A DNA stretch of 64,000 nucleotides from Mucor racemosus. Lineage: Eukaryota; Mucoromycota; Mucoromycetes; Mucorales; Mucoraceae. The translations under genes and the position numbers were made by a program. Positions within the stretch are counted from its first letter, which is position 1. Every line of letters begins with the position of its first letter. Positions 45,901 through 57,462 of this stretch are shown one piece after another. Under the pieces are notes generated by a model that was not told where the DNA came from, did no database searches, and was given only the letters and a program-made list of their open reading frames with translations. Location of the stretch: NCBI GenBank assembly GCA_027405735.1, contig JAPEHQ010000002.1, positions 3,608,501 to 3,672,500 of the forward strand, read 5' to 3'.

Positions 45901-48452
45901 ATGAACCATTTTCGAATCCTTTATCATTTTGGGAGCCAACATCAGCATTACATCAATTTGAAACAGATGAGGATACCATGTTGATGTCTACCCCAAAGCC
46001 TTGTGTTGGCGTTCGTGTCATTGACAAAAAGAATCAGGTTATCTATGTTTGGTCACTTGAAAAACTAAAGCAACGACTTCATAAGATGCGAAATCTATAT
46101 AATTTCATGGATAAACCATTGTATAGAAAGCATTTCAACTGGGAAGATCCTTTCTTTGAGAATCCATGTCCTAAATATACATTCATTGGCGCAGCTTCAG
46201 TGTCCTTACGTAATTTGATATCACAACAACCATATCAAAGCGCAACTGAAATTATTTGTCATAGTACTGGCCAAGTAAGAGGAAAATTAACCATTTTGGT
46301 GTCACCTATTGCTCGATCTGCTGCTATTGTGAATGATAGTATCAAATTATCATTAACGAGCCATCATCAACCTACATTTCCAGAAAATGATCAAGATGAC
46401 GATGATGATGAAGATGAAGACGATGATAAGAACAAGGATCATGATGATCAAACAACATTACAATGTGGTCAAAATCTGCTTTTCGAAATACAACTACTAG
46501 AATTTAGTGGTATTAGTGAATCTGAATTTACAGATGTTCATATTCAATTCAAATTATCATCTTTTGGTGGCATTGCATCTCATTCACCAACTGAAAAAAT
46601 CTTTGCTACTGAACCAGCCAACTATTTCGAAAACAATCCTGTCCAGTTAGGCTTTAAACAGACATTATCATTGACTGTAACACCAAATGTACTCGATATT
46701 CTTCAAGAAGGATTCATTTCATTTGAAGTATTTGGTCAAGCACAACCAAGGGTGCTTTTGCAACAAGAAAGATGGGATGATCAAAGAGAAAGACCACGTC
46801 TAGTTGATTTATTTGTAGCACAACAGCAAAAATCTCAGACAAGTTTATCACATGTAAACGATCATACATCTGTTAAATCATCTTCAGGTAGCAGTAGTGG
46901 TGAATCAACTATTGCTTCTTTGGAACGTAGATCAGAAGAAGAATTATTGACTGCAGAGCGTCATGATATTGTAGCATGGGTAGAAGTAAGAGAATTATCT
47001 CCTTCAGGCGAATACACTCCTGTGCAATTACTTTCTAAAAGTCCAATGGATAAAGGTTATTTTATATTGAGACAAGGGCTACAAAGAAGAATTTGCTTTA
47101 CATTATCTCATACATCAGGACGTCAATTTGAATGGACAAAGATCAAGAAAGCTTCAGTAGGTCATGTTCGTTTACTTGATGGAAAAGGCCGTATTTTAGA
47201 ATCACCAGCACAAGAAAATATACCCATCAAGCTTCTCAATAAGCAACAGGTCTTTTATAATTCTGATGGTACAAGTCGTATTATCGGACAAGGTGCTTGG
47301 GATAGTTCACAGCATGAGTGTATCTTTTTGAACCGACTTACTGATCCTAATAGTCGTGTTATTCTTAATTTAAGATGGGAAGTAGAAGCTGAAAGGTGTG
47401 AGAAACCAGTACAATTCAACATGGACATTGCATTACAAATTCAAGGCAGAGATAGGTCAACAGGGGGAAGAAAGTTTAGCAGTTTCAGAAAACTACTTTA
47501 TCCAAGTGGTAAGCAATTGAGCAAATATAGTGGTGTTTTCTTGGTTCACTTGAAACCTCCAATGACAAGAAGATTGAGTCAATTATGGCGACTAAATACT
47601 GCATCCAAATACGTTCATGGAGAGGAATTTTTAGGTTCATGGAGACCTCGTGGAGTATCTTTGGTAAATGATTTCACTCACATCCAAGAATTCATTAAAC
47701 GTAAAAATCAAGTTGCATTTACAAGACAAGTCTTGGTGTTGAAAGATGCTGAAAAAAGCAATATATTATCACCCAAATCATCGCTGTCCTCATCATCGGA
47801 TACAGCTGTTGCTGATACTTTGAATGAAGATGATAAACAAGCTTTAGCGAAAAGAGTGATTGATTTATGGCAACTCAAATTGGGTACAGATAAAGACATT
47901 GTTATCAGCCAAGATCCACCTATTGTAATAGAAGCTGCTATGCCATTAATACAAGAGCCTCTATCTATTTCAAAATTAATTGCCGAAGTAGAATTAATCA
48001 CACAATCGTAAGTATTAATGAAATCATCGCATAAACAACCAAGCTAATAATGTACAAATAGTGCCAACATTTCCAAAAAGGGGTACTTACTATATCAAGA
48101 AGATGCAGCACAAGATCTATGGGTGAAACGTTGGTTTGTTATTCGACGTCCTTATATTTATATCTATACCAACGAAACAGAATCAGACGAGCAGGGTGTT
48201 ATTAATGTAGCCTCTGTGCGAATTGATTATAATGAAGCGTTGGAAAAAATGATACAGGTACGAGAGAGAGAGAGAATGTGCGTGTGCAATATAGATTTTT
48301 ATCAATATTAACCGTTTTTATAGCGTTCAAATGTGTTTGCTCTTTATACCAATAACAATGCCTATACCTTACAATCTGGAACCCGTCAAGATATGATTAA
48401 TTGGATTCAAACCATTGACCTGAAGTATCCAATAGACAATTTGCTGTCTTGA
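42990..48452 (+). CDS. Kinesin-3 family motor (Unc104/KIF1 type)
   Basis: Nine exons (42990-43044, 43114-43356, 43415-43449, 43516-43791, 43846-43976, 44038-44227, 44283-48007, 48062-48257, 48324-48452) give 1659 residues with all phases consistent. The motor domain (1-365) shows [15 protein letters not shown]-loop GQTGSGKS at 101-108, switch I NETSSRSH near 213-220, switch II VDLAGSE at 249-255, and a Lys-rich loop-12 insert (GKRGKKKE). An FHA domain follows (about 515-600, [11 protein letters not shown]), then coiled coil (about 745-790, [20 protein letters not shown]), KIF1B-like middle regions, an acidic run near 1013 and a C-terminal PH domain (about 1552-1659, [20 protein letters not shown]). 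This order defines Unc104/KIF1, which carries vesicles and early endosomes along microtubules in hyphae; the PH domain binds phosphoinositides. Confidence 0.96.
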
Positions 48453-48822
48453 GACTCATTTACGAACATACAACGCGATACTTGAAAATTAAAAATATAT
48501 ATTTTTGCTCTATGTAACTGCTATCTTCAAATAAATTAATTTCTTTCAAATTGTAAACCATGTTTACTAATGGACAGCTCGGCAAAAATGCATCCTACTT
48601 TTACTAACTAGCAATTATAAATACAGAAGCTAAAATTGCATCTGTTTAAGTCGAGTTTTGTTTTTCCTGTACACGTACCATATATAGTTTTATTTGATTT
48701 TATTAATTTTGTAGCCAAATCGTCCTCAATATAATGCGTGAGACGTGGAGGGGGGAGGGCAGTTTCAGCCACTATAAATATACCCCAATTGCGCTATTGA
48801 CTTTACAGCGACTTTTTAAGCA
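48453..48822. other. Intergenic downstream of the kinesin gene
   Basis: 370 bp; an AATAAATTAATT polyadenylation-like word lies about 80 bp after the stop codon. A G-rich patch (GTGGAGGGGGGAGGGC) lies near 48746. Nothing else is seen before repeat R1 starts. Confidence 0.5.
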
Positions 48823-50285
48823 ATGAGGATCGTTAATGATTCAAAACAGGTAAAATTCATAGCTTTTCCCTCGAAAACTGGGTCTCCTTTTTCATCCTTA
48901 CGCAACTTTTTTTTTCACGAGATAATGACAAGAAACAATTATATGCCGATGTACTTGAGATGTTCAGCTTTAATCCAAAAACAAGTATCTGAAAATATCC
49001 TATTTCTAGCAGTTGGCATAGCTTTTTTAGTGCTAATGTTTCAGATTTATACACGTATTTTAATGTTAAAAATTAAAAACTTTGAGCCTTCATATCTCTG
49101 CAGAAAATTAAGCCATACTTACAATTTTAGATAATGAGACGTACTTATTTTAAAGTGCTCTATAACATATTTCAATATAAAAAATCCTGAGCACTTTTTT
49201 TTTGACTTTTTTTATAATCAATTTTAAAATATTCATTAAATTGAGCAATGTTTTTTTTACACTCATGTCGTCGACCTTGTTGAGCTCTCTTGAACCTAAT
49301 TTAGTTTTTTTCAAAATATTGATTTTTCGTGGAGATATCCTCAAAAATGTGCACAAAGAGATATCTTCCCTTCTAGCGTCAATTTTCCCCTTGTATACCC
49401 TCATCCTAAATTCTGAATTTGAAAAAAAAATTGGCAAAAATCTCGTTTTCTCTACAAAAACTGCAGCTAGAAGGTTCAACAATAGCTGAATCAATAGATC
49501 ATTTTACTGTACATAATATCAATTTTTTATATTTGAAATTTACTTATAAAAAGTGATATGTATCTTCAAAAAACCTCAAAAAATTCAACCTCATTTTACA
49601 CAAAATTTAATGCGAAACGTTTGTTTCAATTTTTTTTTATGGATGCAAAATCAACAACTGTGCAAAAAACATTTAATATGCTAGTTCAACTTACTTTCCA
49701 GTTCATGAGCTGTTGAACAATTTTTATTTTTTTTTTTTTTTTTAAATTGTTTTATTAATTGCTCCGTGTAAGACAAGAGTGGGACTTCCTATCCAAGAGG
49801 CGGGCGCAATGTAGAAGTAATAATTGAGAAAATAAATGAAAGATGAAAAGACAAGGTAATAAGGAACAATAGATATAAGATAAAAATAATAAAGAGAACT
49901 AATATATCAAGAATGAGAAAAAAGAAAAAAGGATGACCAGGAGAGTTGAACTACAGGAGGGAATGGCATTGATCTTCATCAATCAATTTTTATTTTTGAA
50001 TAATTTTTCAGTCATTTCGAGGAATCATTTTTGAAACTCAGTTATAATGGATTTTAAGCTGTAACATAAACTATTATTATGATTATCTCGACGAAAAATC
50101 AATATTTTTTGCTAAAACAAAAAATTCAGAGTAGCGTTCAATTGAATCTATCTTGTGGATACAAAAAATTACTACCTCAATTTTAGTGCTTAATTTTTAT
50201 AATTGATTTTAGGTCAATTTTTGGTCTATGTTATGCCAGTGGGCTTATATTATGGTATTAACCCTTCTATTTTTGGATAGAGATA
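48823..50285 (+). repeat. Dispersed repeat R1, copy 3, carrying a retroposed insertion
   Basis: Nearly identical, apart from a 252-bp insertion at 49732-49983, to the reverse complement of copy 4 (57463-58490). The minus-strand frame 49150-49494 is open (FVEKTRFLPIFFSNSEFRMR) and differs from that of copy 4 by one lost codon and few substitutions. Confidence 0.8.
49732..49983 (-). mobile_element. Retroposed polyadenylated sequence (SINE or processed RNA copy)
   Basis: Relative to R1 copy 4, this 252-bp stretch is inserted between two copies of CAATTTTTATTTTT (49718-49731 and 49984-49997), a 14-bp target duplication. On the minus strand it begins ATTGATGAAGATCAATGCC and ends GCAATTAATAAAACAATTT followed by at least 12 A. 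An AATAAA signal about 10 bp before an A tail is the mark of a reverse-transcribed polyadenylated RNA. No protein or parent gene is recognised. Confidence 0.7.
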
Positions 50286-51000
50286 AATGGTACATAGGGA
50301 GAAGTAAGATGCATCACATTCATCATATACCAAAAATTATTTGCATAATTGACAATTTTAGGATTTAATATACTTAAAAAAGAAGAGTAAATTATTCATA
50401 TATCATTATTTACAAAGGGACATGATCGTTTTCTGTTTTTTTGAGAAATTGATAAGGCCAACTATAGCTTCGTCACATTTCACATAGTCCAGTACGAATC
50501 TTTAATCTGAAAGCTATCTCATTATCTGTCTTCTTGCAAAAATCATCGATAACAGATAAAAGCCAACCATCATCGGCGTATGATTGTTTTATGCATGGTA
50601 AAGGAGCACGCAAATATGTATCATAATATAGAATCCTAAATCAACTAATAATGTAAGATAAGCTATCGCCTGAAAGTCTATTATAAAGAAATTGATTCAT
50701 GTTTTGATCAAGAAAGCAAATGATGTATCAACATATCTAGAATGTTGTAGATACCAATAACACCGTTATTGTAAAGATTCTGGTCGATGGGTTTCTTTGA
50801 GAAGTGAACAATTCGTACTAAATCAATTAAATTGTCATAAATGTCTAGTTATTGACTATGTCGGCTCTTTTTGCTTCACCAATCATTGTGGGGGTTCCAG
50901 ACCATGATATTTACAGCGTGGCAAGGTCCCAACAATAACTGATGCTCAATATATTGGACCTACATAAAATAACGTATTTAGTGCAAGCTCTGATATTTAT
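50286..51000 (-). pseudogene. Decayed protein-coding remnant of unknown family
   Basis: Minus-strand pieces in different frames read WSGTPTMIGEAKRADIV (near 50890), LVRIVHFSKKPIDQNLYNNG and VIGIYNILDML (near 50780), and TYLRAPLPCIKQSYADDGWL and LSVIDDFCKKTDNEIAFRLK (near 50550). They are ordered as in one protein but separated by frameshifts and stops. The peptide-like composition suggests a dead gene, possibly another multi-copy family. I cannot name it. Confidence 0.35.
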
Positions 51001-51357
51001 TAAAATTAGGTCGCATTATGATTTCAAATAGCAATCTGAGTTTGGGCCTTCGAACACACGTATGTTACTGAGAGATTATTCTTCTGCACCATCACTGCTG
51101 TTATCACCCTTCTTTTCGGCAATTATTCCACTCTCAAGTAAAGAAATATATTAGTTAAACGACGCTATAGCGCTATGGGGAAAAATGTAATTGCCTGGTG
51201 ATATCATGGAAATAATGTAATTTTTGATTTATGACATTATTTAACTAGAAAAATCATAATAACATTAAAATAATAATGTAAATAAATGATATTATTTAAG
51301 TACATGTACATACATTATTATTAATTAATGTCAACATGGATTTCTTACGTTATTTAA
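51001..51357. other. AT-rich spacer with ATAATGTAA-type repeats
   Basis: Short imperfect inverted repeats (AATAATGTAATTT, AAATAATGTCATAAA-like words) lie at 51183-51350 next to the solo LTR. No gene. Confidence 0.4.
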
Positions 51358-51886
51358 TGTCGTATATTTTCAGGATTGATAAATATTACTTAAAAAAGAA
51401 TACAATTATAAAAGAATGAGTAATTAATCAGTTCTTCAACTGTATAATAAAAACAAGATATCGTTTATTTAGATGTAAAAGTATGGCCTTTTATATTGAT
51501 TAGACATTGAGATCCTGAGATGTAATTTAAGGCACTATTGAACTATTGGATCTGTTTGATAGTAATCTATGGATTGAAATGGATCAATCATAATTTAACC
51601 GTTCTTGCAGAGCTTGTGAGTTGTGTTGTTTCAATGCTGCGCTAAATATGCTTGGATGTTGATTTGATAACTACTTGATTGGTTAACTGCTGGGATGAAA
51701 TAATGTGGTGTCATAATTGAGGTCCAAGCGTTCTTGGTAATTACTGGATTAAACTTGGTACGCTAGGAGTTTCTTATATCCGATATCAAGACTTGCACTT
51801 CAATACATGTCGTAGTCAATAGATTGTAAGATGTATTGATACTGTAGAAGGTGATAATGTATGATACTAGTAGGTGGAATACAACA
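51358..51886 (-). mobile_element. Young solo LTR of the Gypsy family
   Basis: 529 bp, apparently identical to the 5' LTR of the intact element (A at 51720, as at 17347), with a perfect TTTAA target duplication (51353-51357 and 51887-51891). It marks a second, recent insertion of the same family that lost its interior by LTR recombination. Confidence 0.92.
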
Positions 51887-52130
51887 TTTAACATGTTTCA
51901 TCATATTTTATCATTATTTTTCCCGTAACATAGAAAGATCTTCTTTCTTACAAATTACAAATTATGCTCAGAAATCATCAATACTGCAGCCGAACTATAC
52001 TTCCCATGGGCATAATGATTTGCACAGATGGGCAGAATAAAAAGTTTTGTGCAGATTAGACAGCCCAGATGAGCAGAGCAATGAGATCAAAAAATTTTAA
52101 TCAATTTACTAAAGTATATCAATCTTAATA

Positions 52131-53767
52131 CAGTGAGTCGCAAAACCCTTCCAATGATTTGGAAATTTGAATGAAAATAACCATAACTTTCTCAGTTTCA
52201 ATCGGAGATACACTAAATTTCTATTTTAAATAATTCAAACGTTTTTAAATTATTTTCAAAAAGTCCGATTTAATTAATTAAAGTTCCGCAAAAACTATGC
52301 AAGTTTAAAAAAAGGTACATCATTGAAAGGGTTTTGCACGCACAGGCTTAAAATTACAATTTTGTAACCCCTAACTTGTACATTAACGCTGGATATCTTA
52401 TAAAACAGAGAAATATGCGGAAAATATATGAGATGTTTTTCAACTTTTACCCTGCCTTTTTTACTAATAGTTTCAAGCAAAATCATCAAGATAAAAACTG
52501 TATCGGATGCCAAACGTAATGACGTTATCTCTCTGTTAAATTCAGGCCATACCGTATCGGAAATTGCTCGTCATGTAGCTGTTAGTCAAGCCACAGTATG
52601 TCGTATTGGAAAAAAGGCCTGTCCTGACCGAGAAAAACTTAAAGGAGACCGACCATCTAAGCTGACTACTGCGGATATGAGATATTGTGTCCATAAAATC
52701 ACCAAAGGTGGCTTGGATAATGCGGTACAAGCCAAAAAAGAGCTTCATCGTAATGTACACGTTAATGGCAGTGCGAATAATGTACTAGGGCTCTTCGGGA
52801 TAATGGTTTAGGCGCATTACCTAAGATAAAAAAGCCAGAAATTAGTGATGAAAATGCAAAGGATCGCCTCCGCTGATGTAAAAACAGAATTGATTGGACT
52901 TTGGATGACTGAAAGCGTGTTATATCTACTGATGAGGCTAGAATTAATTGTTTTAACTCCGATGATCGAATTTGGTGCTGGAAAAGAGACAGCGAGGAGA
53001 TAAAACCTAAGCATACCAAAAAACAAGAAAAAATGGAGATGGTCGAATCATGATTTGGAGCTCTATTTCTTGGTCTGGTGTCGTTTGGTTGTCCAAGGTC
53101 GAAGGTAATATGAACTCCAACCTATACAGAACTATTATTGATGATGATTTGGAAAAATCCATTGACGATATGTGTCAAAAATTGAAGTTGCGTCGTAATT
53201 AGGTTATCCTTCAACAAGACAACGATTCTAAGCACACCTCTAATTTAATGAAAGAAGACTTCAAAACAAAAAAATATGAAGTAATGTCATGGCCAGCGCA
53301 ATTTCCAGACCTTAATTCCATTGAAAATATGTGGAGGTTATTGAAAATCCGCCTAAACGAATACGATACATCCCCAAAAGGGATGAATGATATTTGGGAC
53401 AGAACTCAAGATATTTGGTATGACAACATAACAGTTGGGGAATATCAAAAAGTTATTTCGAGTATGCCTCATCGTGTAAAAGCTTGTATTAAAGCAAAAG
53501 GTTACGGTATTGATTATTGACTGCATTTAAATAAGCTTCAATTTTTTTTTGATAATGCGTGCAAAACCCTTTCAATGATGTACCTTTTTTTAAACTTGCA
53601 TAGTTTTTGCGGAACTTTAATTAATTAGATTGGACTTTTTGAAAATAATTTAAAAACGTTTGAATTATTTAAAATAGAAATTTAGTGTATCTCCAATTGA
53701 AACTGAGAAAGTTATGGTTATTTTCATTCAAATTTCCAAATCATTGAAAGGGTTTTGCGACTCACTG
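52131..53767 (+). mobile_element. Second Tc1/mariner element
   Basis: 1637 bp with a TA duplication (52129-52130 and 53768-53769) and terminal inverted repeats of about 211 bp that start CAGTGAGTCGCAAAACCCTT. As in the first element, each TIR ends with an inner inverted version of the outer motif (CATTGAAAGGGTTTTGC). Its TIRs and transposase are too different from those of the first element to be the same family. Confidence 0.92.
52428..53520 (+). pseudogene. Tc1/mariner transposase, D34E type, inactivated
   Basis: The N-terminal part (52428-52811) holds a helix-turn-helix: AKRNDVISLLNSGHTVSEIA and RHVAVSQATVCRIGKKA. The catalytic region shows STDEA near 52930, QQDNDSKHTS near 53215 and FPDLNSIENMW near 53310, with 34 residues between the last D and E. 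Stops (TGA near 52875 and 52912, TAG near 53200) and a frame change near 53040 break it. The start is uncertain; the true initiator may be internal to the 52428 frame. Confidence 0.85.
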
Positions 53768-53850
53768 TATAATTAATAATGAGGATAATTTGAATGATTT
53801 AAAGCAGATATAATTTAATTTGATTCAACAGAATTGCCTTATTGACGAGA

Positions 53851-54519
53851 TATATCAATTTGAAATTTGGGGTTCGAAAGAGTTCTGCCCATGTCCTTCT
53901 TTTGGGGATCAAATGGGAACAACGACAACAACCTGTTTAGTAACAACACTAAAAGTATTTATGCCTTTGTAAATTTCTGTTTGTAACACACAAAATCTTT
54001 TTTCTTCGCTACTCTTTACTCAGCTCTTTTATTTACGTTTAAAATTACAACAAAAAGACTAATATTTTTTTATAAACTGAAATCAAGTAGCAGGTACAAG
54101 TACATGTTTTTCCTATTTTTTATTTGGAAATAAATCATTAACTGTTAATGTTATTGCACGTTATAATATATTTCTTGAACAAAAAAAGCATCCGGGACTT
54201 AATCATTTTGTTCTATTATCTACGTTAGTTATAATCAATGCTTTTTTGGTCTAAAGTCGATATCTACCTGGAGAAAAACTAGTGATTATAAAAGTATGTA
54301 TATATAGCATTGACTTGATTTGAATGAATAAATAAACTCATGTTAGTCTATTTAGTTTCTAAAAAACATTTATTTCTATTTAGTGGCCAACAACAGTTAA
54401 GAATAGGAAAACAAGATGTTGTCTTGTATATCACTACCCACTATCAAAGGTACACCATAATTATTATATATTAGCTTGTTATTAATAATTGATTTTACCA
54501 ATAAATCAATTTTTATAGG
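53851..54519. other. Gene-free stretch
   Basis: About 670 bp of AT-rich sequence; GTTTAGTAACAACACT and similar words give no recognised repeat or protein. Confidence 0.4.
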
Positions 54520-55790
54520 TCAAAAGTAAGTTTGTTCTGGTAAAGCATTGAATAAATTAGCTTGGGACAAAGAGGGTAAAAAGGTGGCAATAGGCCCCAG
54601 TAATGATGGTCATGTTTATGTTTATTATGATATTGGAGAGGTACGACTAAAACTCAATGTAAATTACCTCTAGCGCATTAATTATCAAGTAAGGCTATAT
54701 TATCATCAAATAAACTACCACACAATATTAACATGTATAAATATTTACAGTAATAAGCTTGAATCAAGTGTATACAGCATCATAAATTCTTGAAAAAGTT
54801 CTCAAGTATTATAAAATCTCTTATTTTTAAGACTTACAAGGCTTACAAGCGGAATATTAATTTTGAAAATTATTCTTGTCCAGATCATCAATTTTGACAT
54901 TTTTTAACTTTTTTTTTCTGATTTTGCAAATCTAGAGTTAATTATACTACCAATTATAAAAACAAAAAATATGCACATGTACTAAATTTAGCGCTCTATT
55001 TGCTCAATAAAAAACAATAAATATTTTTATTGTAAAATATTACATGAAAATCCTTTAACCAAAAATCCGTTTTTTGGTCAAAAGTACAAATTTTCATTAA
55101 TTAACATTTAATATTAAGATTTTATAAAATGTGTATCCGTTATGGCTACAATTTTCTCTCACATTGTAGTACATTTAAATGTTGATTTTGGTATCAAAAT
55201 TTGATTTTTCTGTTTTTTGATCAAAATCATGAGTGTTGGTAAGGATAAAATGAGCCCCGAAAATGTCCGCTACAAAAACTGAGTTTTCAGACCGTACGTG
55301 ATTAAATATAAGAAAAGTTAAAAAAACGCGTTTTTATTTAAAACTTAGATACTGTATAAACCATAGTATAAGAGGCTGAGCAGCCGTTCAATCTTTCTAT
55401 GCTCAATTACGGCGTCGCTCTGCGGGCTCGCTTTTGCAATTTCTTAATGAATGTATGATATGAAAAACGGGTCTTTTGATAGAAAAATGTATGTTGTTTC
55501 GATGATGACAACAACAGATATTGGCTATTTTGTTTAGTTTATGGTTGATGCACGGTAATGCTGCTTTTACATTGGCTGAAATGTGCAATTTAGCAGGGTT
55601 TTAATTGTGCTTAATAACGTAAAGCCTCGAAAATATTTTTATACGTTTGTTGTTTCTCTTTTTGTTTTCATATTCCAAGGATATATTTACCGTTTGATAA
55701 GGCATATCAGAGTATCAAGCTGGCATTCTTTTATTTTATTTGGATATGCATGCAAACATAAGGGACTAATGTTTTTAATATAGGTAGCAG
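54520..55790 (+). repeat. Dispersed repeat R6, copy C (5' truncated relative to A and B)
   Basis: Starts within the dynein-derived segment and runs to ACATAAGGGACTAATG, the right end shared with copy B. The short frame open in A and B is broken here. The site at TTTACAGTAAT is uninserted and serves as the empty site for the MITE of copy B. Confidence 0.65.
54539..54640 (+). pseudogene. Captured dynein intermediate chain fragment, copy C
   Basis: Open frame GKALNKLAWDKEGKKVAIGP then SNDGHVYVYYDIGE, ending at a GTACGA donor. It keeps the Trp of the WD-repeat LAWD motif that copy B has lost, so the three copies derive from a common captured sequence and decayed independently. Confidence 0.65.
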
Positions 55791-56389
55791 TCTATATTAG
55801 AGGAGGATATTTTTATTTAACCGCATTCTAAGATCAAATTTCATTATTTACTACTGTATTGTTGGACGTATTTCTTGATTATTAGATCAAATCGAAGGCA
55901 ATGATATTTATTATATCTAATGAATGAAAAAGTAAAATTAATTACAAACCCACGAAATGTTCCAGAAAAGTGGTAAAATTTCAAATGATATAGAAGCAAA
56001 AAAAAAAGAATAATTTAATGTATTGCCTAATAACCATAGTTTTGATCGTAGCTACTGTATACTTGAAAACAAATCTTTTTACAGCTGACAATTGTAAACT
56101 AAAATAGTAGGTTTAAAGAAGGTTAATTTGTTTAAACTTTATGTGTGGTAAAGTAACATTTATAACCTAATATTTGGCTTGCATATAAATTTAAGCAGTA
56201 AGTGTTATTTAAGTTTATGCTCGAAAAAAAACCATTGTTGCTTTAAACATTATAACTATAAACATATTTACAAATGATGATAATCGTAAATATATTGGCT
56301 CTTGCATGTACTACTCTACATGAGCAACGCATTGAATTGTATTATCTATAATCTGTATTAATAAAAGCAATGAGATTTTGAGAACGGCA
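55791..56389. other. Gene-free stretch
   Basis: About 600 bp of AT-rich sequence with no recognised feature. Confidence 0.45.
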
Positions 56390-56645
56390 CGATGATGCTC
56401 ATGTACAAACTAATTTGTGCCCATACGATCAGCTCATTATGCTCATGGTCAGATTTTATTATTATGTACACATGGGATTAATGTTATGCACACAGACAGA
56501 ATATATAATTCTGCACATACAGGGTTAGCGTTGTGCTCGTGTGCAGTTTCTTTTGTTGTGCCCATGTGCATACTGTTATCTTTTTAACCATATTCAGTGG
56601 GCACAATGAAATCATCTTGTGCAGCACAGGTCGGCTGTAGTGCAA
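56390..56645 (+). repeat. Dispersed repeat R7, copy b
   Basis: Same orientation as 39951-40210, ending GCAGCACAGGTCGGCTGTAG. Several TGCACA/TGTGCA words in both orientations could form short hairpins. Confidence 0.6.
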
Positions 56646-56764
56646 TTGCAATGTCTTATGATTCAGAAAGCCAATTGGTGATCAAATTGGAAAATTATTT
56701 GCTGTTTGATTTACCATGCATATAATCTCAAAAAATGAATCAGATTTGATTTTTCAACTTTTAA

Positions 56765-56985
56765 GCAAAACAATAGCTTATAGCAATAATGGTCTTTAAT
56801 TGCCTTTCCAAGTCAGCACCCATCATCTCATCATGTTCAATATCAAACTTTCGGTTAAAGTAACGTATCATCGCAGCAAGCTCTTTTCGGTAAAATTGTT
56901 TATCAAATCATCGCCTGCCTGACCTTGTTTTAAGAGAAAAATTCCATTCAATGCCATTATGTGTTGGATATCAGTAATTATTTAA
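56765..56985 (-). pseudogene. Short decayed coding remnant
   Basis: The minus strand reads YPTHNGIEWNFSLKTRSGRR, a stop, then FDKQFYRKELAAMIRYFNRK and FDIEHDEMMGADLERQLKTI, ending in a stop. The composition is protein-like, but the piece is short, contains an in-frame TGA and has no recognised family. Confidence 0.3.
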
Positions 56986-57004
56986 AACGAGCCGAACTTT
57001 TTGA

Positions 57005-57365
57005 AAAGAAGTGTAATGATCTGTGATCTTAGATAAACATTATTGATTTCTCGAGACTTTGTAAATTAAAAACAACGTAAAAAGTACTGTTTATTAGAAT
57101 GAATTAAATATGGGTTTATATAGTTATTGGGATTGTGTGATAAGAGCCAATGGACCCCTGTCCATTAGGTGTAACAATAGAAATTATTATTAATCGATAA
57201 ATGTGTATTATGTATTATGGATATAATATGTTATGTTTCAGTAGGAATATTGCTATAAGTTATGTTTCATTATTAGCTCGTAGATAACAAGAACCAGCTA
57301 CTGAACAATAGAACTTGCTAGATTTGTCTATATTTGGAATGTTGTAATTCTCAGAGATCACCCAG
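57005..57365 (-). repeat. Dispersed repeat R3, copy b
   Basis: Reverse complement of 29940-30330. It lies beside R1 copy 4 as copy a lies beside R1 copy 2. Confidence 0.6.
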
Positions 57366-57462
57366 CTTATATTAGTAAATGTAATAGGCAAAACCCGGCT
57401 CGACGCCAATACTAGTTGCTGGTGTTCCAATGTGACTCGTAACGTGTAGATCTAATTAAAAG

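Larger units (their letters stand above)
51995..53850 (+). repeat. Dispersed repeat R5, copy b, split by a Tc1/mariner element
   Basis: 51995-52130 and 53768-53850 together reproduce 31000-31250 (CATGGGCATAATGATTTGCA, AACAGAATTGCCTTATTGA). The uninterrupted copy shows the TA used as target. Confidence 0.65.
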
